Positions 29,491-37,429 of a stretch of DNA of 64,000 nucleotides are shown in pieces. How positions within the stretch are numbered: position 1 is the first letter of the stretch; each line of letters opens with the position of its first letter. The DNA lies in NCBI RefSeq assembly GCF_000384295.1, contig NZ_KB913037.1, forward strand, positions 2,151,975 through 2,215,974, read 5' to 3'. The position numbers and the translations under genes are program-made. Origin of the DNA: Amycolatopsis balhimycina FH 1894. Lineage in GTDB: Bacteria; Actinomycetota; Actinomycetes; Mycobacteriales; Pseudonocardiaceae. Under the pieces are notes generated by a model, which worked only from the letters and a program-made list of their open reading frames with translations, had not been told where the DNA came from and ran no database searches.

Positions 29491-30900
29491 TCAAATATCC
29501 ACAGTGGACTGCTCGGGCGTGGTGGGAGTGCCCGGTCGCCGCGAGGCGCGGTGCACGGCGATCCCGATCAGGAGGGCACCGGCGGCCAGCACCACGGCGC
29601 CGGCGAGCAGCAGGCCGAGGGCGATCCAACCCAGCCCTGGTGCGGTCGTCCCGGCTTCGGCGCGCACGGAGATCCCACGCGAGCCGTCGGCGTTCATCAC
29701 GACGGCGGTCCACTGCCCGGCACCCACCGGCCAGGACACGCTCTGCGTGCCCGGGCCGGACGCGGCCGCGGTCCACACCCCGGCGTCGCCGGGCGGAGTG
29801 GCCGGCGAGCCGCCGGGGTGCACCCGGTCGCTCGCGCGGTTGCCGGTCACGCCGCTCACCGTCGCGTATTCGGTTGTGGCCAGGTAGCCGGCGACGTCGG
29901 CGGAGCGGCCGATGCCCACGAAGACCGGGCGGCCGTCGGTGGCGGTGGCGCGGATCCGGACGTCGCCGATGACCGCCACGGCGTCCGGCGCGCCGGACAG
30001 CTGCACTGGATCGGTCGTGACCGCGTAGCCGCTCGCCACCAGCGTCGTAGCGCCGGCGAGGTAGCCGTCGGCGTCCCGCTGGGTGCGGTCGGCCCACAGC
30101 AGCGTGCCGCCGCCGGTCAGCAGGCCCATCGCGCCGAGCACCAGCACGGCCCCGGACACCAGGGCGGCGATCCGCCCGGCGGTCCAGCTTCCCGGCCGGA
30201 CCGGGTGGGGCTGCGGGTGGGGCGGCTCGTGGCCGGTCTCGGCGCCGCCCATGTCGAGCCGGAACGGCGGGTACTCGTCGGTCATCAGCGACACGTACGC
30301 CGCCACCCGCAGCACCCAGCGGTCCATACCGAGAACGAAGTCGAAGATCGGCCGCGGGTAGCGGCCGGTGAACAGCAGCACCACGCCCGCGACCAGGACC
30401 AGCACGCCGACGAGCCCACCGGCAGCCCAGTCGAAGCCGTTGTCGTCACCCGAACGGAAGGCCAGCCAGCTGCCACCGCCGGCGAACAAGCCGACGACGA
30501 TGAAGTGCGGGATGGCCAGCAGCCACCACTTGACCAGCACCAGCCCGCGCGAAAGCCGCTCGGGATACACGATTTCCAGCCGGGCCGGGTAATCCGGGAC
30601 GTCGGCGAAGGTGAACGGCGGGTACCGGTCGGTCCCGAGCGCGGCGTAGGAGTAGTACTGCACCCGCCAGCTCCAGCGCAGCACCCCGGAGGTGAAGTCG
30701 AACAGCGGCCGCGGATACCGGCCGGTGACGAGGATCGCGAAGAAGGCCGCGATCGTGACGAACGGGTAGGCGAACCACAGGAACGCCAGGACGAAGTAGT
30801 GCGGGACGGCCAGCAGCCACTTCACCAGCCACAACCCGCGCGAAAGAGGTTCGTCCAGGGTCGCTTCGACCCGGACCGGATAACTGCGAGGAGTGGTCAT
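29491..30900 (-). CDS. Membrane protein with two DUF4389 domains
   Basis: 469 residues. Two copies of the DUF4389 pattern are visible: LSRGLWLVKWLLAVPHYFVL with FFAILVTGRYPRPLFDF, and LSRGLVLVKWWLLAIPHFIV with LLFTGRYPRPIFDFVLGMDR. A proline/histidine-rich linker and another helix follow, then an extracytoplasmic beta-rich region and a final C-terminal helix. About six membrane spans in total. The start ATG 30,900 overlaps the flavodoxin-like stop by 4 bp; the in-frame extension to 30,957 is not needed. The function is unknown; membership in a stress operon is the only clue. Confidence 0.78.
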   Translation of the reverse strand: MTTPRSYPVRVEATLDEPLSRGLWLVKWLLAVPHYFVLAFLWFAYPFVTIAAFFAILVTGRYPRPLFDFTSGVLRWSWRVQYYSYAALGTDRYPPFTFADVPDYPARLEIVYPERLSRGLVLVKWWLLAIPHFIVVGLFAGGGSWLAFRSGDDNGFDWAAGGLVGVLVLVAGVVLLFTGRYPRPIFDFVLGMDRWVLRVAAYVSLMTDEYPPFRLDMGGAETGHEPPHPQPHPVRPGSWTAGRIAALVSGAVLVLGAMGLLTGGGTLLWADRTQRDADGYLAGATTLVASGYAVTTDPVQLSGAPDAVAVIGDVRIRATATDGRPVFVGIGRSADVAGYLATTEYATVSGVTGNRASDRVHPGGSPATPPGDAGVWTAAASGPGTQSVSWPVGAGQWTAVVMNADGSRGISVRAEAGTTAPGLGWIALGLLLAGAVVLAAGALLIGIAVHRASRRPGTPTTPEQSTVDI

Positions 30901-31427
30901 GACGCGCTCCCCGCCACTTCGGCCTTCGCCAGGCTCATGCCGATCTCGCGTCCCCACGCCCGGATCGACGGCCAGTCACGGTAGTCGCCGTCCTTGACCC
31001 GCAGGGCCGCGACCATGGCACGTTCCGGGAGGCGCAGGGCGTGACGGTCGATCTTTCCACCGAAGAGCCGGTGCCCCCGGGCGCCGAGCCGCATCACCAT
31101 GTCGGCGGCGCCGGCCGGTTCGTCTGTCGGGTGGTCCCGATCGCCGACGGGTCCGCTGGAGAACACCCAGACCGGGACGCGGCGCAGTTCGACCTCGAAC
31201 GCTTCCGCGAACTTCGTGGCCGGGTCGAGCCAGTGTCCCATGTAGACGGCGGAGCCGACGACCACGGCGTCGAAGCCGTCGGTCGAGGTCACCAAGCTCG
31301 CGTCACGGACTTCGACCTCTGACCAGACCCCGGCGTCGGTCAGCGCGGAGGTGGCCGCGGTGGCGATGTTTTCAGCGATTTCCCTGGTGGCGCCATGCCG
31401 GGTGGCCACCGCGACGAGGATTCTCAT
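30897..31427 (-). CDS. Flavodoxin-like protein (HemG-type)
   Basis: 176 residues. VAVATRHGATREIAENIA is the FMN phosphate loop of the flavodoxin_5 family, followed by DAVVVGSAVYMGHWLDPA and VWVFSSGPVGD. Relatives include menaquinone-dependent protoporphyrinogen dehydrogenase (HemG), but many actinobacterial members have unassigned redox roles. It heads the operon that continues with DUF4389, DUF1918, usp, membrane protein and CHAD, each overlapping or within 12 bp. A GGGGCC-AAC-GGCCCC palindrome lies 36 bp before its start. Confidence 0.82.
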   Translation of the reverse strand: MRILVAVATRHGATREIAENIATAATSALTDAGVWSEVEVRDASLVTSTDGFDAVVVGSAVYMGHWLDPATKFAEAFEVELRRVPVWVFSSGPVGDRDHPTDEPAGAADMVMRLGARGHRLFGGKIDRHALRLPERAMVAALRVKDGDYRDWPSIRAWGREIGMSLAKAEVAGSAS

Positions 31428-31459
31428 GCTTCAAGCCTCGCGCGGCCGGGCCACTCGGC

Positions 31460-32071
31460 TTAGGGGCCAACGGCCCCGCGGGACTCGCCGAAAGTCACCG
31501 AGGTCTCTTCCCGGAGCCCGACGCCGACGACACCGTAGACCGTCTTCGCCAACGCGGTCACGACGCGGCGTTCGGCTTCGTCGGTGAAGGTGCCGCGGAT
31601 CGTCACCATCCCGCCGGTGACGGAGACCGCCCACCGGTCGCGATGACCGGCGTAGTCGGACAGCAGCGCATTGAGGTGCGCAGCGATCGCATCGTCCTGG
31701 CGCACCAGCGGGCTGAGCATGTCGCGGCGGCTGACGATGCCGACGAGCACGCCGTCGTCGACCACCGGGATGCTCCGCCGCCGGTCGCCCAGCATGCGCC
31801 GGGCGATCTCGGTGACGTCGGTGTCGAGGCCGACCGTCTCCGCGGGCGTGGTCATGACTGCGGCCACCAGCACGTCCGGAGACGGCCCCTTTCCGGCAAC
31901 GCCGCTGCGCAGCGCGTCGGCTTCGGTGAACACGCCCAGCACCGCGTCGTCTTCGCCCACCACCGGCAACGCGGCGACGCAGTGTTCGGTGAGCATCACG
32001 ATGGCTTCGCGGACCGGGGTTCCCGGGCCGACCCGCACGACCGGCCTCGTCATGATGTCGCGTGCCTTCAT
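31460..32071 (-). CDS. Two CBS domains plus BON domain protein
   Basis: 203 residues, the same architecture as the gene at 26,090-26,701. CBS1 (MTRPVVRVGPGTPVREAIVM, LGVFTEADALRSG), CBS2 (MTTPAETVGLDTDVTEIARR, GIVSRRDMLSPLV) and C-terminal BON (DRWAVSVTGGMVTIRGTFTD). Start ATG 32,071, 19 bp after the upstream usp. Its last codons overlap the palindromic promoter element of the next operon. Confidence 0.87.
   Translation of the reverse strand: MKARDIMTRPVVRVGPGTPVREAIVMLTEHCVAALPVVGEDDAVLGVFTEADALRSGVAGKGPSPDVLVAAVMTTPAETVGLDTDVTEIARRMLGDRRRSIPVVDDGVLVGIVSRRDMLSPLVRQDDAIAAHLNALLSDYAGHRDRWAVSVTGGMVTIRGTFTDEAERRVVTALAKTVYGVVGVGLREETSVTFGESRGAVGP
31463..31477. promoter_or_regulatory. Perfect palindrome GGGGCC-AAC-GGCCCC, DosR-like
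   Basis: A 15-bp perfect inverted repeat with a 3-bp centre, 36 bp before the flavodoxin-like start and inside the 3' end of the CBS-BON gene. It contains the GGGnC-N4-GnCCC pattern seen at other promoters here. It could also be chance in GC-rich coding DNA. Confidence 0.45.
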
Positions 32072-32090
32072 GGCGGTTCCTCACTTCGGT

Positions 32091-32900
32091 TCAGTGCACG
32101 ACCGCGACCGGGCAGGCCGCGTGCGCGAGCAGAGCGTTCCCGGTCGAACCCAGTACCCCGCCGGCGACCGGACCGCGGCCACGGGTGCCGACGACGACCA
32201 GCAGGGCGTCTTCGGCGGCGTGCAACAAGGCACGCGACGGGATCCGATCCCGCACGGCCCGTGCGGTGATCTCCAGCGCCGGGTACTTGCGGGCCCAGGT
32301 CGCGACACGCGCTTCCAGGCCGCGCTGTTCGATGTCGTCGGTGCCGTCCGGAAAGGCGTGCACGACGAGCACGGGCGCGCGGCGCGCCGAGGCCTCGTCG
32401 AGAGCGAACTGAAGCGCATGCTCGCTCGAGTCGGTCGCATCCAGCCCGACGACCACGGGGCCACCCGGACGGGAATGCCCCCGCGCGACCACCACGGGGC
32501 ACGCCGCTTCCGCGGCGACCCGCAGGGCAACTGAGCCGATCAGGGCGCCGCGCAGACCACCCAGGCCGTGGGAGCCCACCACGACGAGGCCCGCGCCGGC
32601 CGACCCGGCCACCAGCAGGTCGACCGCGAGGCCGACCTGGACCTGGGTTTCCACCTGGAGTCCCGGAGCCGCTTCGCGGGCGATCTCGGCGCCGCGGCGG
32701 AGCGCGCGGTGGACGTGTTCGAGCAAGAGTTCCGACTCGTCGTGCGCCCGGGCCGGCGCGCCCTCGAAGATGCAGGCGTGCAGCAACTGCAACGTCGTGG
32801 CGCGATACGCCGCTTCGCCGGCGGCCCACCGGATCGCGGCGAGCGACGCCGCCGAGGCGTCCACCCCGGCGACCACCGGCCGGGTCGTGGTTGCGCTCAT
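32091..32900 (-). CDS. Universal stress protein, two tandem USP domains
   Basis: 269 residues. Both ATP loops are present: VVGSHGLGGLRGALIGSVAL and VVGTRGRGPVAGGVLGSTGN; the second has a less regular glycine spacing. The start ATG 32,900 has AGGAGG at 7 bp. It forms a two-gene unit with the CBS-BON gene downstream. It is divergent from the gene at 33,036, with DosR-like half sites in between. Confidence 0.88.
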   Translation of the reverse strand: MSATTTRPVVAGVDASAASLAAIRWAAGEAAYRATTLQLLHACIFEGAPARAHDESELLLEHVHRALRRGAEIAREAAPGLQVETQVQVGLAVDLLVAGSAGAGLVVVGSHGLGGLRGALIGSVALRVAAEAACPVVVARGHSRPGGPVVVGLDATDSSEHALQFALDEASARRAPVLVVHAFPDGTDDIEQRGLEARVATWARKYPALEITARAVRDRIPSRALLHAAEDALLVVVGTRGRGPVAGGVLGSTGNALLAHAACPVAVVH

Positions 32901-32964
32901 CGGTGTCCTCCTGTCGTCGCGATTTCCTGCGGCCAGCATCGCGCGCGGACGTACTCACCGGTCA

Positions 32965-33000
32965 GAGCACGAAGTCCCTTTCACCGGGGACCAAATCCGC
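32965..33000. promoter_or_regulatory. Pair of divergent DosR-like half sites
   Basis: GGGACTTCGTGCTC (minus strand, 32,965-32,978) and GGGACCAAATCCGC (plus strand, 32,987-33,000) each keep the GGGAC half but have weak right halves. They face outward between the divergent usp and SRPBCC-like genes. Confidence 0.35.
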
Positions 33001-33035
33001 CTGCCTCCCGGCCGCCGTTCACCGACGCTGGGACG

Positions 33036-33641
33036 ATGACCGGACCTGGCCTCCTGATCGATCACTTCCTCCCGCACCCGCACTTCGAGCTGGCGCGCAC
33101 CGCCATCGTGGAAGCGCCGGTGGCGGAGATCTACGCCGCCGCACGCGAGCTCGACTTCACCGATGTCCGAGGCAGGATCGTGTCCGTCGCCGGCTGGGTG
33201 CGCACGCTGCCGTGGGTCCTGCTCGGCGACCGGCCGGGAAGCGAGTTCGCCCTCGGCGTCGCGGGCAAGTCCGGGAAGCCGGTGAGCCCGTGGCGGCGTG
33301 TCGAGGCCGATGACTTCGCCGAGTTCGAGGGACCCGGCTACGGCAAGATCGTCCTGGCCGTGGTGGTTGTCCCGTACGGCCCGCACCGCACGCTGCTGAC
33401 CGTGCACACGAGGGTCGCGATGACCGACCCGGAGAGCTGGCTGAAGTTCCGCCGCTACTGGCGCGTCGCCCGACCGGCGATCGGTGCCGTGCACACAGCC
33501 TTGGTCCGCACAGTCGCCGCGAGCGCCCGGCAGCGCGGGCACTCGCGGCCTACGCGCGCACCGATCAGGGCTGACGCTCCCCCACCGGCTGCCGAGGCTC
33601 GTCCTCGGCGGCCGGGACGACGTCCTCCTCGTTCTCCTTGA
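33036..33641 (+). CDS. Hypothetical protein, possible SRPBCC-like fold
   Basis: 201 residues. ARTAIVEAPVAEIYAAAREL followed by strand-rich segments (FALGVAGKSGKP, FEGPGYGKIVLAVVVVPYG, TLLTVHTRVAMTD) and a C-terminal helix is reminiscent of polyketide-cyclase/SRPBCC proteins, but I cannot assign it firmly. The last 40 residues are Arg/Pro-rich and lie antisense over the small gene at 33,565-33,756, so the true end may be functionally less important. The start at 33,036 lacks a strong RBS. It is divergent from a usp gene, with half-site DosR boxes. Confidence 0.55.
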   Translation: MTGPGLLIDHFLPHPHFELARTAIVEAPVAEIYAAARELDFTDVRGRIVSVAGWVRTLPWVLLGDRPGSEFALGVAGKSGKPVSPWRRVEADDFAEFEGPGYGKIVLAVVVVPYGPHRTLLTVHTRVAMTDPESWLKFRRYWRVARPAIGAVHTALVRTVAASARQRGHSRPTRAPIRADAPPPAAEARPRRPGRRPPRSP

Positions 33642-33756
33642 CCGCGTGGTGCTCCACCACGTGCAGGTACCGGGACACTTTCGGACCGTGCCGGCCGCGT
33701 TCGGCGACGTCCCGGCGTGCCTCGGCTTCGATGACCGCTTTCTCCTTGGCATCCAT
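33565..33756 (-). CDS. Small acidic/charged hypothetical protein
   Basis: 63 residues, highly charged, no membrane segment or cysteine. The support is mainly a very good RBS (GAGGAGG about 8 bp upstream of ATG 33,756) and its position 16 bp after ppk2 on the same strand. It overlaps the 3' end of the plus-strand gene at 33,036-33,641 by 77 bp. It contains GPKVSRYLHVVEHHAV. The function is unknown. Confidence 0.5.
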   Translation of the reverse strand: MDAKEKAVIEAEARRDVAERGRHGPKVSRYLHVVEHHAVKENEEDVVPAAEDEPRQPVGERQP

Positions 33757-33772
33757 GGTTTTCCTCCTCGGT

Positions 33773-34585
33773 TCAGCGCGGTAACAGGCTCGCCGCGTGG
33801 TCGGGAACGTAGGTCTGCAGCCGCCGGTCCGGCCGAAAGTAGCCGGTCGGTTCGGGCCGTGGCGGCAGCGAGACCGCCTGGCGGGACACCTCGTAGTACG
33901 GCACGGTCGAGAGCAGGTGCGCGATCATGTTCAGCCGGCCCCGCCGCTTCTCCTCGCTTTCCACCACGTGCCAAGGCGACTCGGCGGTGTCGGTGTGGAC
34001 GAACATGTCGTCCTTCGCCCGCGAGTAGTCCTCCCAGTGCGTCACCGACTGCAGGTCGATGGTCGAGAGCTTCCAGCGGCGCATCGGGTCGTCGATCCGG
34101 GCGCGGAACCGGCGCTCCTGCTCGTCGAGGCTGACCGAGAACCAGTACTTGCGCAGCAGGATGCCGTCGTCGATGAGCAGGCGTTCCAAGATCGGGCACT
34201 GTTGCAGGAATCGGCGGTGTTCCTCGGGCGTGCAGAAGCCCATCACCCGTTCGACGCCGGCGCGGTTGTACCAGCTGCGGTCGAACAGCACGATCTCCCC
34301 GGCCGCGGGCAGGTGCTCGATGTAGCGCTGGAAGTACCACTGCGTGCGCTCACGCTCGGTCGGGCTCGGCAGCGCGGCGATCTGCACCACCCGCGGGTTG
34401 AGGTGCTCGGTGACGCGTTTGATCGTGCTGCCCTTGCCGGCCGCGTCCCGTCCTTCGAACACCACGACCAGCCGCGCCCCCTGGGCCCGCACCCACTCCT
34501 GGAGCTTCACCAGCTCGGCCTGCAGGCGCAGCAGCTCCCGCTCGTAGACTTCGCGCGGAATCCGCGTCTTCTTCCTACCCGCCAT
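33773..34585 (-). CDS. ppk2: Polyphosphate kinase 2
   Basis: 270 residues. PPK2 transfers phosphate between polyphosphate and nucleoside di- or monophosphates. Seen: Walker A FEGRDAAGKGSTIKR, ALPSPTERERTQWYFQRY, Walker B LFDRSWYNRAGVERVMGF, and the lid region SLDEQERRFRARIDDP, all standard for the single-domain class I PPK2. Start ATG 34,585. A DosR-like box lies 60 bp upstream. It could regenerate ATP or GTP from polyphosphate when respiration stops, and it fits with the polyphosphate-binding CHAD protein at 26,806-27,904. Confidence 0.92.
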   Translation of the reverse strand: MAGRKKTRIPREVYERELLRLQAELVKLQEWVRAQGARLVVVFEGRDAAGKGSTIKRVTEHLNPRVVQIAALPSPTERERTQWYFQRYIEHLPAAGEIVLFDRSWYNRAGVERVMGFCTPEEHRRFLQQCPILERLLIDDGILLRKYWFSVSLDEQERRFRARIDDPMRRWKLSTIDLQSVTHWEDYSRAKDDMFVHTDTAESPWHVVESEEKRRGRLNMIAHLLSTVPYYEVSRQAVSLPPRPEPTGYFRPDRRLQTYVPDHAASLLPR

Positions 34586-34643
34586 GCTCTTGACGCTACG
34601 AAGCCACCGAGCAGCGGTCTGCGGTCCGACGTCGGCGCTGCGG

Positions 34644-34657
34644 GGGCCTTTAGTCCT
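34644..34657. promoter_or_regulatory. DosR-like box upstream of ppk2
   Basis: GGGCCTTTAGTCCT matches GGGACTWWAGTCCC at 11-12 of 14 positions with the same TTTA-type centre. It is 59 bp before the ppk2 start and just upstream of the M50 protease remnant on the other strand. Confidence 0.6.
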
Positions 34658-34708
34658 TCACATCGAGGCGGTGCGGCTCTCTCCACCCGCGCCCGCGGGG
34701 AGCATCGT

Positions 34709-35124
34709 GTGGGCTCGCATGTCACGTTCCCGCTCGGGCGCCTGGCCGGTATCCGCAACGGCGCGCACTGGTCCACGCTCCTGATAATGGGCCTGCTGCC
34801 CAGGTGCTGACGCAGTCCGGAAGCCGCGCCGGGTCGTCCCTCCTCGTCTACTGGGCGACCGGCCTAACCGGGTCCGCGGTGTTCCTCGCGTCGTTGCTGG
34901 CGTACGAACTCAGCGACGCACTCGTGGCGCGTAACCGTGGGCTCATCGTCGACCACATCACGCTGTGCCTGCTCGGCGGCAGCACCGCAATGCCCGGCGA
35001 ACCGCCGGATCCCAGGACTGTGTTCACGGTCGCCGTCGCCGGTCCACGTTCAACATGGTCAAACGATCTTCGACCGCGGACAGCCAACAACGGACACTTG
35101 ATCAATGTTCACCCAGTCGAGTGA
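34709..35124 (+). pseudogene. Remnant of a site-2 protease (M50 metallopeptidase)
   Basis: Two frames together give the N-terminal part of an M50 protease. The first from GTG 34,709 reads FPLGRLAGIRNGAHWSTLLI and stops at 34,808; the second from about 34,804 reads LVYWATGLTGSAVFLASLLA, then YELSDALVARNRGL and LLGGSTAMPGEPPDPRTVFT, and ends soon after AVAGP. Three lesions are visible: a frameshift near 34,799, the zinc motif HExxH changed to YELSD, and loss of everything after the AGP region including the second zinc site. Rv2625c, a DosR-regulated M50 homologue, sits next to usp and CBS genes in M. tuberculosis, so this is a decayed regulon member. Confidence 0.7.
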
Positions 35125-35367
35125 ATATCAGCAACTCATCGACCCTTTTCACACCTGCTGCCACCTGACGCACCTCACGTCCTTCCAGGTAGGACACCTC
35201 GTCGTGATCCACTTTGGCCGCCGACCACAACGATCACTGGTTGGCAGAACACCAACATCATTGAGAATACGTTGGCTAATTCAGTACCAATAGAACCCAC
35301 CGACGATTACCGCGGGTGTACCATCCACCTCCAGGAATGAACAGAGCAGACTTACGGAGCACACACG

Positions 35368-35418
35368 ATGACCAGCTCGACCAATCGATCTGCGGGTTTG
35401 ACGACGTGGAAATACTGA
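35368..35418 (+). CDS. Possible 16-codon leader ORF overlapping the OLD-like gene start
   Basis: ATG 35,368 is preceded by ACGGAG at a good distance, encodes 16 residues and stops at 35,416-35,418, spanning the GTG at 35,406 where homology of the OLD-like protein begins. The arrangement would allow translational coupling. There is no independent evidence that the peptide is made. Confidence 0.3.
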   Translation: MTSSTNRSAGLTTWKY

Positions 35419-37169
35419 AAGACCTGAGACTCCGTAATTTTCGCGCCTTCCAAGATTTTCGACTGACTTTTGGCAGCGGCGCTTACCTCATCGGCCCGAA
35501 CAATGCCGGAAAGTCCACGATACTCACCGCCCTCCGTGTCGCCGATGTACTGATCCGCCTTGCCCGACGACGGAAGCCCGACGACGCCAGAGTGGATGGT
35601 GATCGGAAATATCCAATATGGCCAATTCCCCTGACGGAATTTCCGGCTTTGCGTGAAAGCGTGAGATATGAGTTCCGTGGCCATGAAGCACGGCTTGAAC
35701 TGACCTGGAAAAGCGGCGCCAGACTGGTCGCAGTGTGGCCAAAGGAAGACGACGAGACTAGCGAACCCTTCTTCTACCTAGAGCGGAAGCCTGGACTACC
35801 GGTCAGGGATGTCAAGCAGGCCCGAGAGGCATTCCCTGAATTGGGTGTGATTCCCATTCTAAACCCGATTGACCATACGGAAAGTCAACTGCAAGACGGC
35901 TATGTCGAGCGAAACATTTCCGGTCGCCTTAGTAGCCGTCACTTTCGCAATCAGTTGCGATTGCTCAATAAATCCAACAAACTTGATTCATTCTTGGAAT
36001 TCGCTGAACCATGGATTGATGGAATCCAGTTTACGAATTTCGGTCAGCATCTCGGATCAGGTTCGGAAGGCGTAGTCCTCGACGTCTACCACACCGAGCC
36101 GGGCAGTCGTGCCGAAAAAGAGCTTGTTTGGGCCGGAGATGGGATCCAGGTCTGGCTTCAACTGCTTTACCACATCTACCGCGTCCGCGATTTCGACACA
36201 ATAATCCTGGACGAACCCGAGGTCTACCTTCACCCCGATCTTCAACGAAGACTTGTCCATCTACTGGAAGCAACAGGCAGGCAGATAATCGTCGCAACAC
36301 ACTCATCGGAGATCGCCGCCGAAGCCGAACCCCGCTTGGTCACGCTTGTCGAAAAAGGAAGAAAGAACGCTCGAAGAGCTCGCGACGAGGCCACTCTCGA
36401 ACAGCTTTCCTCAACACTAGGAACAGCCTTCAACCTAAGACTCGCACGCGCCCTGCGATCACGAGTAGTCCTTTTTGTCGAAGGGCAGGACATGGCAGTC
36501 ATTCGTCGATTCTCAAAAACCCTTCGGCTAGCCAATATCGAGCTGGAAAAAGGCATAACCGTAATCAAGCTCGAGGGCTTCTCAAGATTCAACCACGTAG
36601 CACCCTTCACGTGGCTGCGCGACGAGCTGCTACCAGAGGCAATCAAGGTACACATTCTACCGGACCGAGACTACCGAAGTAATGCAGCAATCTCGGGTAT
36701 CGAGCAAGACTTCGATGAAGCCGGTATATCTGCACACATCTGGCGACGCAAGGAGTTGGAAAGTTACCTATTAACACCGTCTGTGATTGCGCGCCTTTCC
36801 GGCCTCACCGAGGCAGAGGCGACAGAGGCGCTGTCAAACGCCACGCTCGCGATGGAGAACGATGTCTTCAGCCGCCTTCTAGGCGACCGAATTCAGGAAG
36901 AAAAGAGCGGCTCCCGACATGCCGTGGATGTGACGGCAAAATTTAAAACAGAATTCGATGAAGAATGGACCGATCTAACCTTTCGCCTCTACCATTGCCC
37001 TGCAAAGCAGGTTATCGCTCGCCTCAACGACTGGCTGCAGACCCAAGGAAAGAAGTCCGTTTCATCTCGTTCACTCGCGTCAGCCCACCGAGTCGGTGAG
37101 ATCGCTCCGGAGATGGCCGATGCCCTCCGCCAAATCAATGCTGCCGTAACGAACCTGCAAATCCTTTAG
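35406..37169 (+). CDS. OLD-like ATPase with TOPRIM nuclease domain
   Basis: 587 residues from GTG 35,406; the same frame is open back to GTG 35,316. Start 35,406 was chosen because recognisable sequence (VEILKDLRLRNFRAFQDF) begins there. An ABC/SMC-like ATPase has Walker A GPNNAGKST, Walker B TIILDEPEVYLHPD and the switch histidine IVATHSSE. A C-terminal TOPRIM domain has VVLFVEGQDMAVIRRF (Glu) and HILPDRDYRS (DxD-like). This is the layout of OLD/GajA-type nucleases, many of which act in phage defence. No GajB helicase or other partner is adjacent. Base composition falls clearly (A/T-rich codons such as AAT, ATA and GAA) compared with both sides, so recent transfer is likely. Confidence 0.8.
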   Translation: MEILKDLRLRNFRAFQDFRLTFGSGAYLIGPNNAGKSTILTALRVADVLIRLARRRKPDDARVDGDRKYPIWPIPLTEFPALRESVRYEFRGHEARLELTWKSGARLVAVWPKEDDETSEPFFYLERKPGLPVRDVKQAREAFPELGVIPILNPIDHTESQLQDGYVERNISGRLSSRHFRNQLRLLNKSNKLDSFLEFAEPWIDGIQFTNFGQHLGSGSEGVVLDVYHTEPGSRAEKELVWAGDGIQVWLQLLYHIYRVRDFDTIILDEPEVYLHPDLQRRLVHLLEATGRQIIVATHSSEIAAEAEPRLVTLVEKGRKNARRARDEATLEQLSSTLGTAFNLRLARALRSRVVLFVEGQDMAVIRRFSKTLRLANIELEKGITVIKLEGFSRFNHVAPFTWLRDELLPEAIKVHILPDRDYRSNAAISGIEQDFDEAGISAHIWRRKELESYLLTPSVIARLSGLTEAEATEALSNATLAMENDVFSRLLGDRIQEEKSGSRHAVDVTAKFKTEFDEEWTDLTFRLYHCPAKQVIARLNDWLQTQGKKSVSSRSLASAHRVGEIAPEMADALRQINAAVTNLQIL

Positions 37170-37429
37170 TAGCATGAACGGTAGGTACTTCGGAACGACT
37201 GGTCGGCGAGTCTGGACGGAGGCCAGTTGAGGAACCGAGCAGCTGGTGAGCTTCGAGCAGCTCCGCAAGAAGGTCACGGCCAACGCCTCTTCGTGGTGGG
37301 CGGCCGAGCCGGCCCGACCGAGCCACACAGAGTCGACAGGCGATAGTTCACCGTGGCAGTGTCGTGTCGGCGCGGGTTGCCCTGGTCGCCACATGCCACT
37401 GCAAGGAACCAAACACCCGTAAACTGGAC
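37170..37429. other. Gap between OLD-like and hemerythrin genes
   Basis: The sequence returns to high GC here. A 53-codon GTG frame at 37,246 (VSFEQLRKKVTANASSWWAA) is open but has no independent support. No promoter or terminator is clear. Confidence 0.3.

Larger units (their letters stand above)
34586..35405. other. Intergenic region upstream of ppk2 and the OLD-like gene
   Basis: This 820-bp stretch holds the DosR-like box at 34,644, the decayed M50 protease (34,709-35,124), and an AT-richer segment (about 35,125-35,360) that marks the edge of the low-GC OLD-like gene. No other gene is convincing here. Confidence 0.5.

Noticed and set aside
37246..37407. Small GTG ORF in the gap after the OLD-like gene
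   Set aside because: No RBS or family match; reported only as intergenic content.
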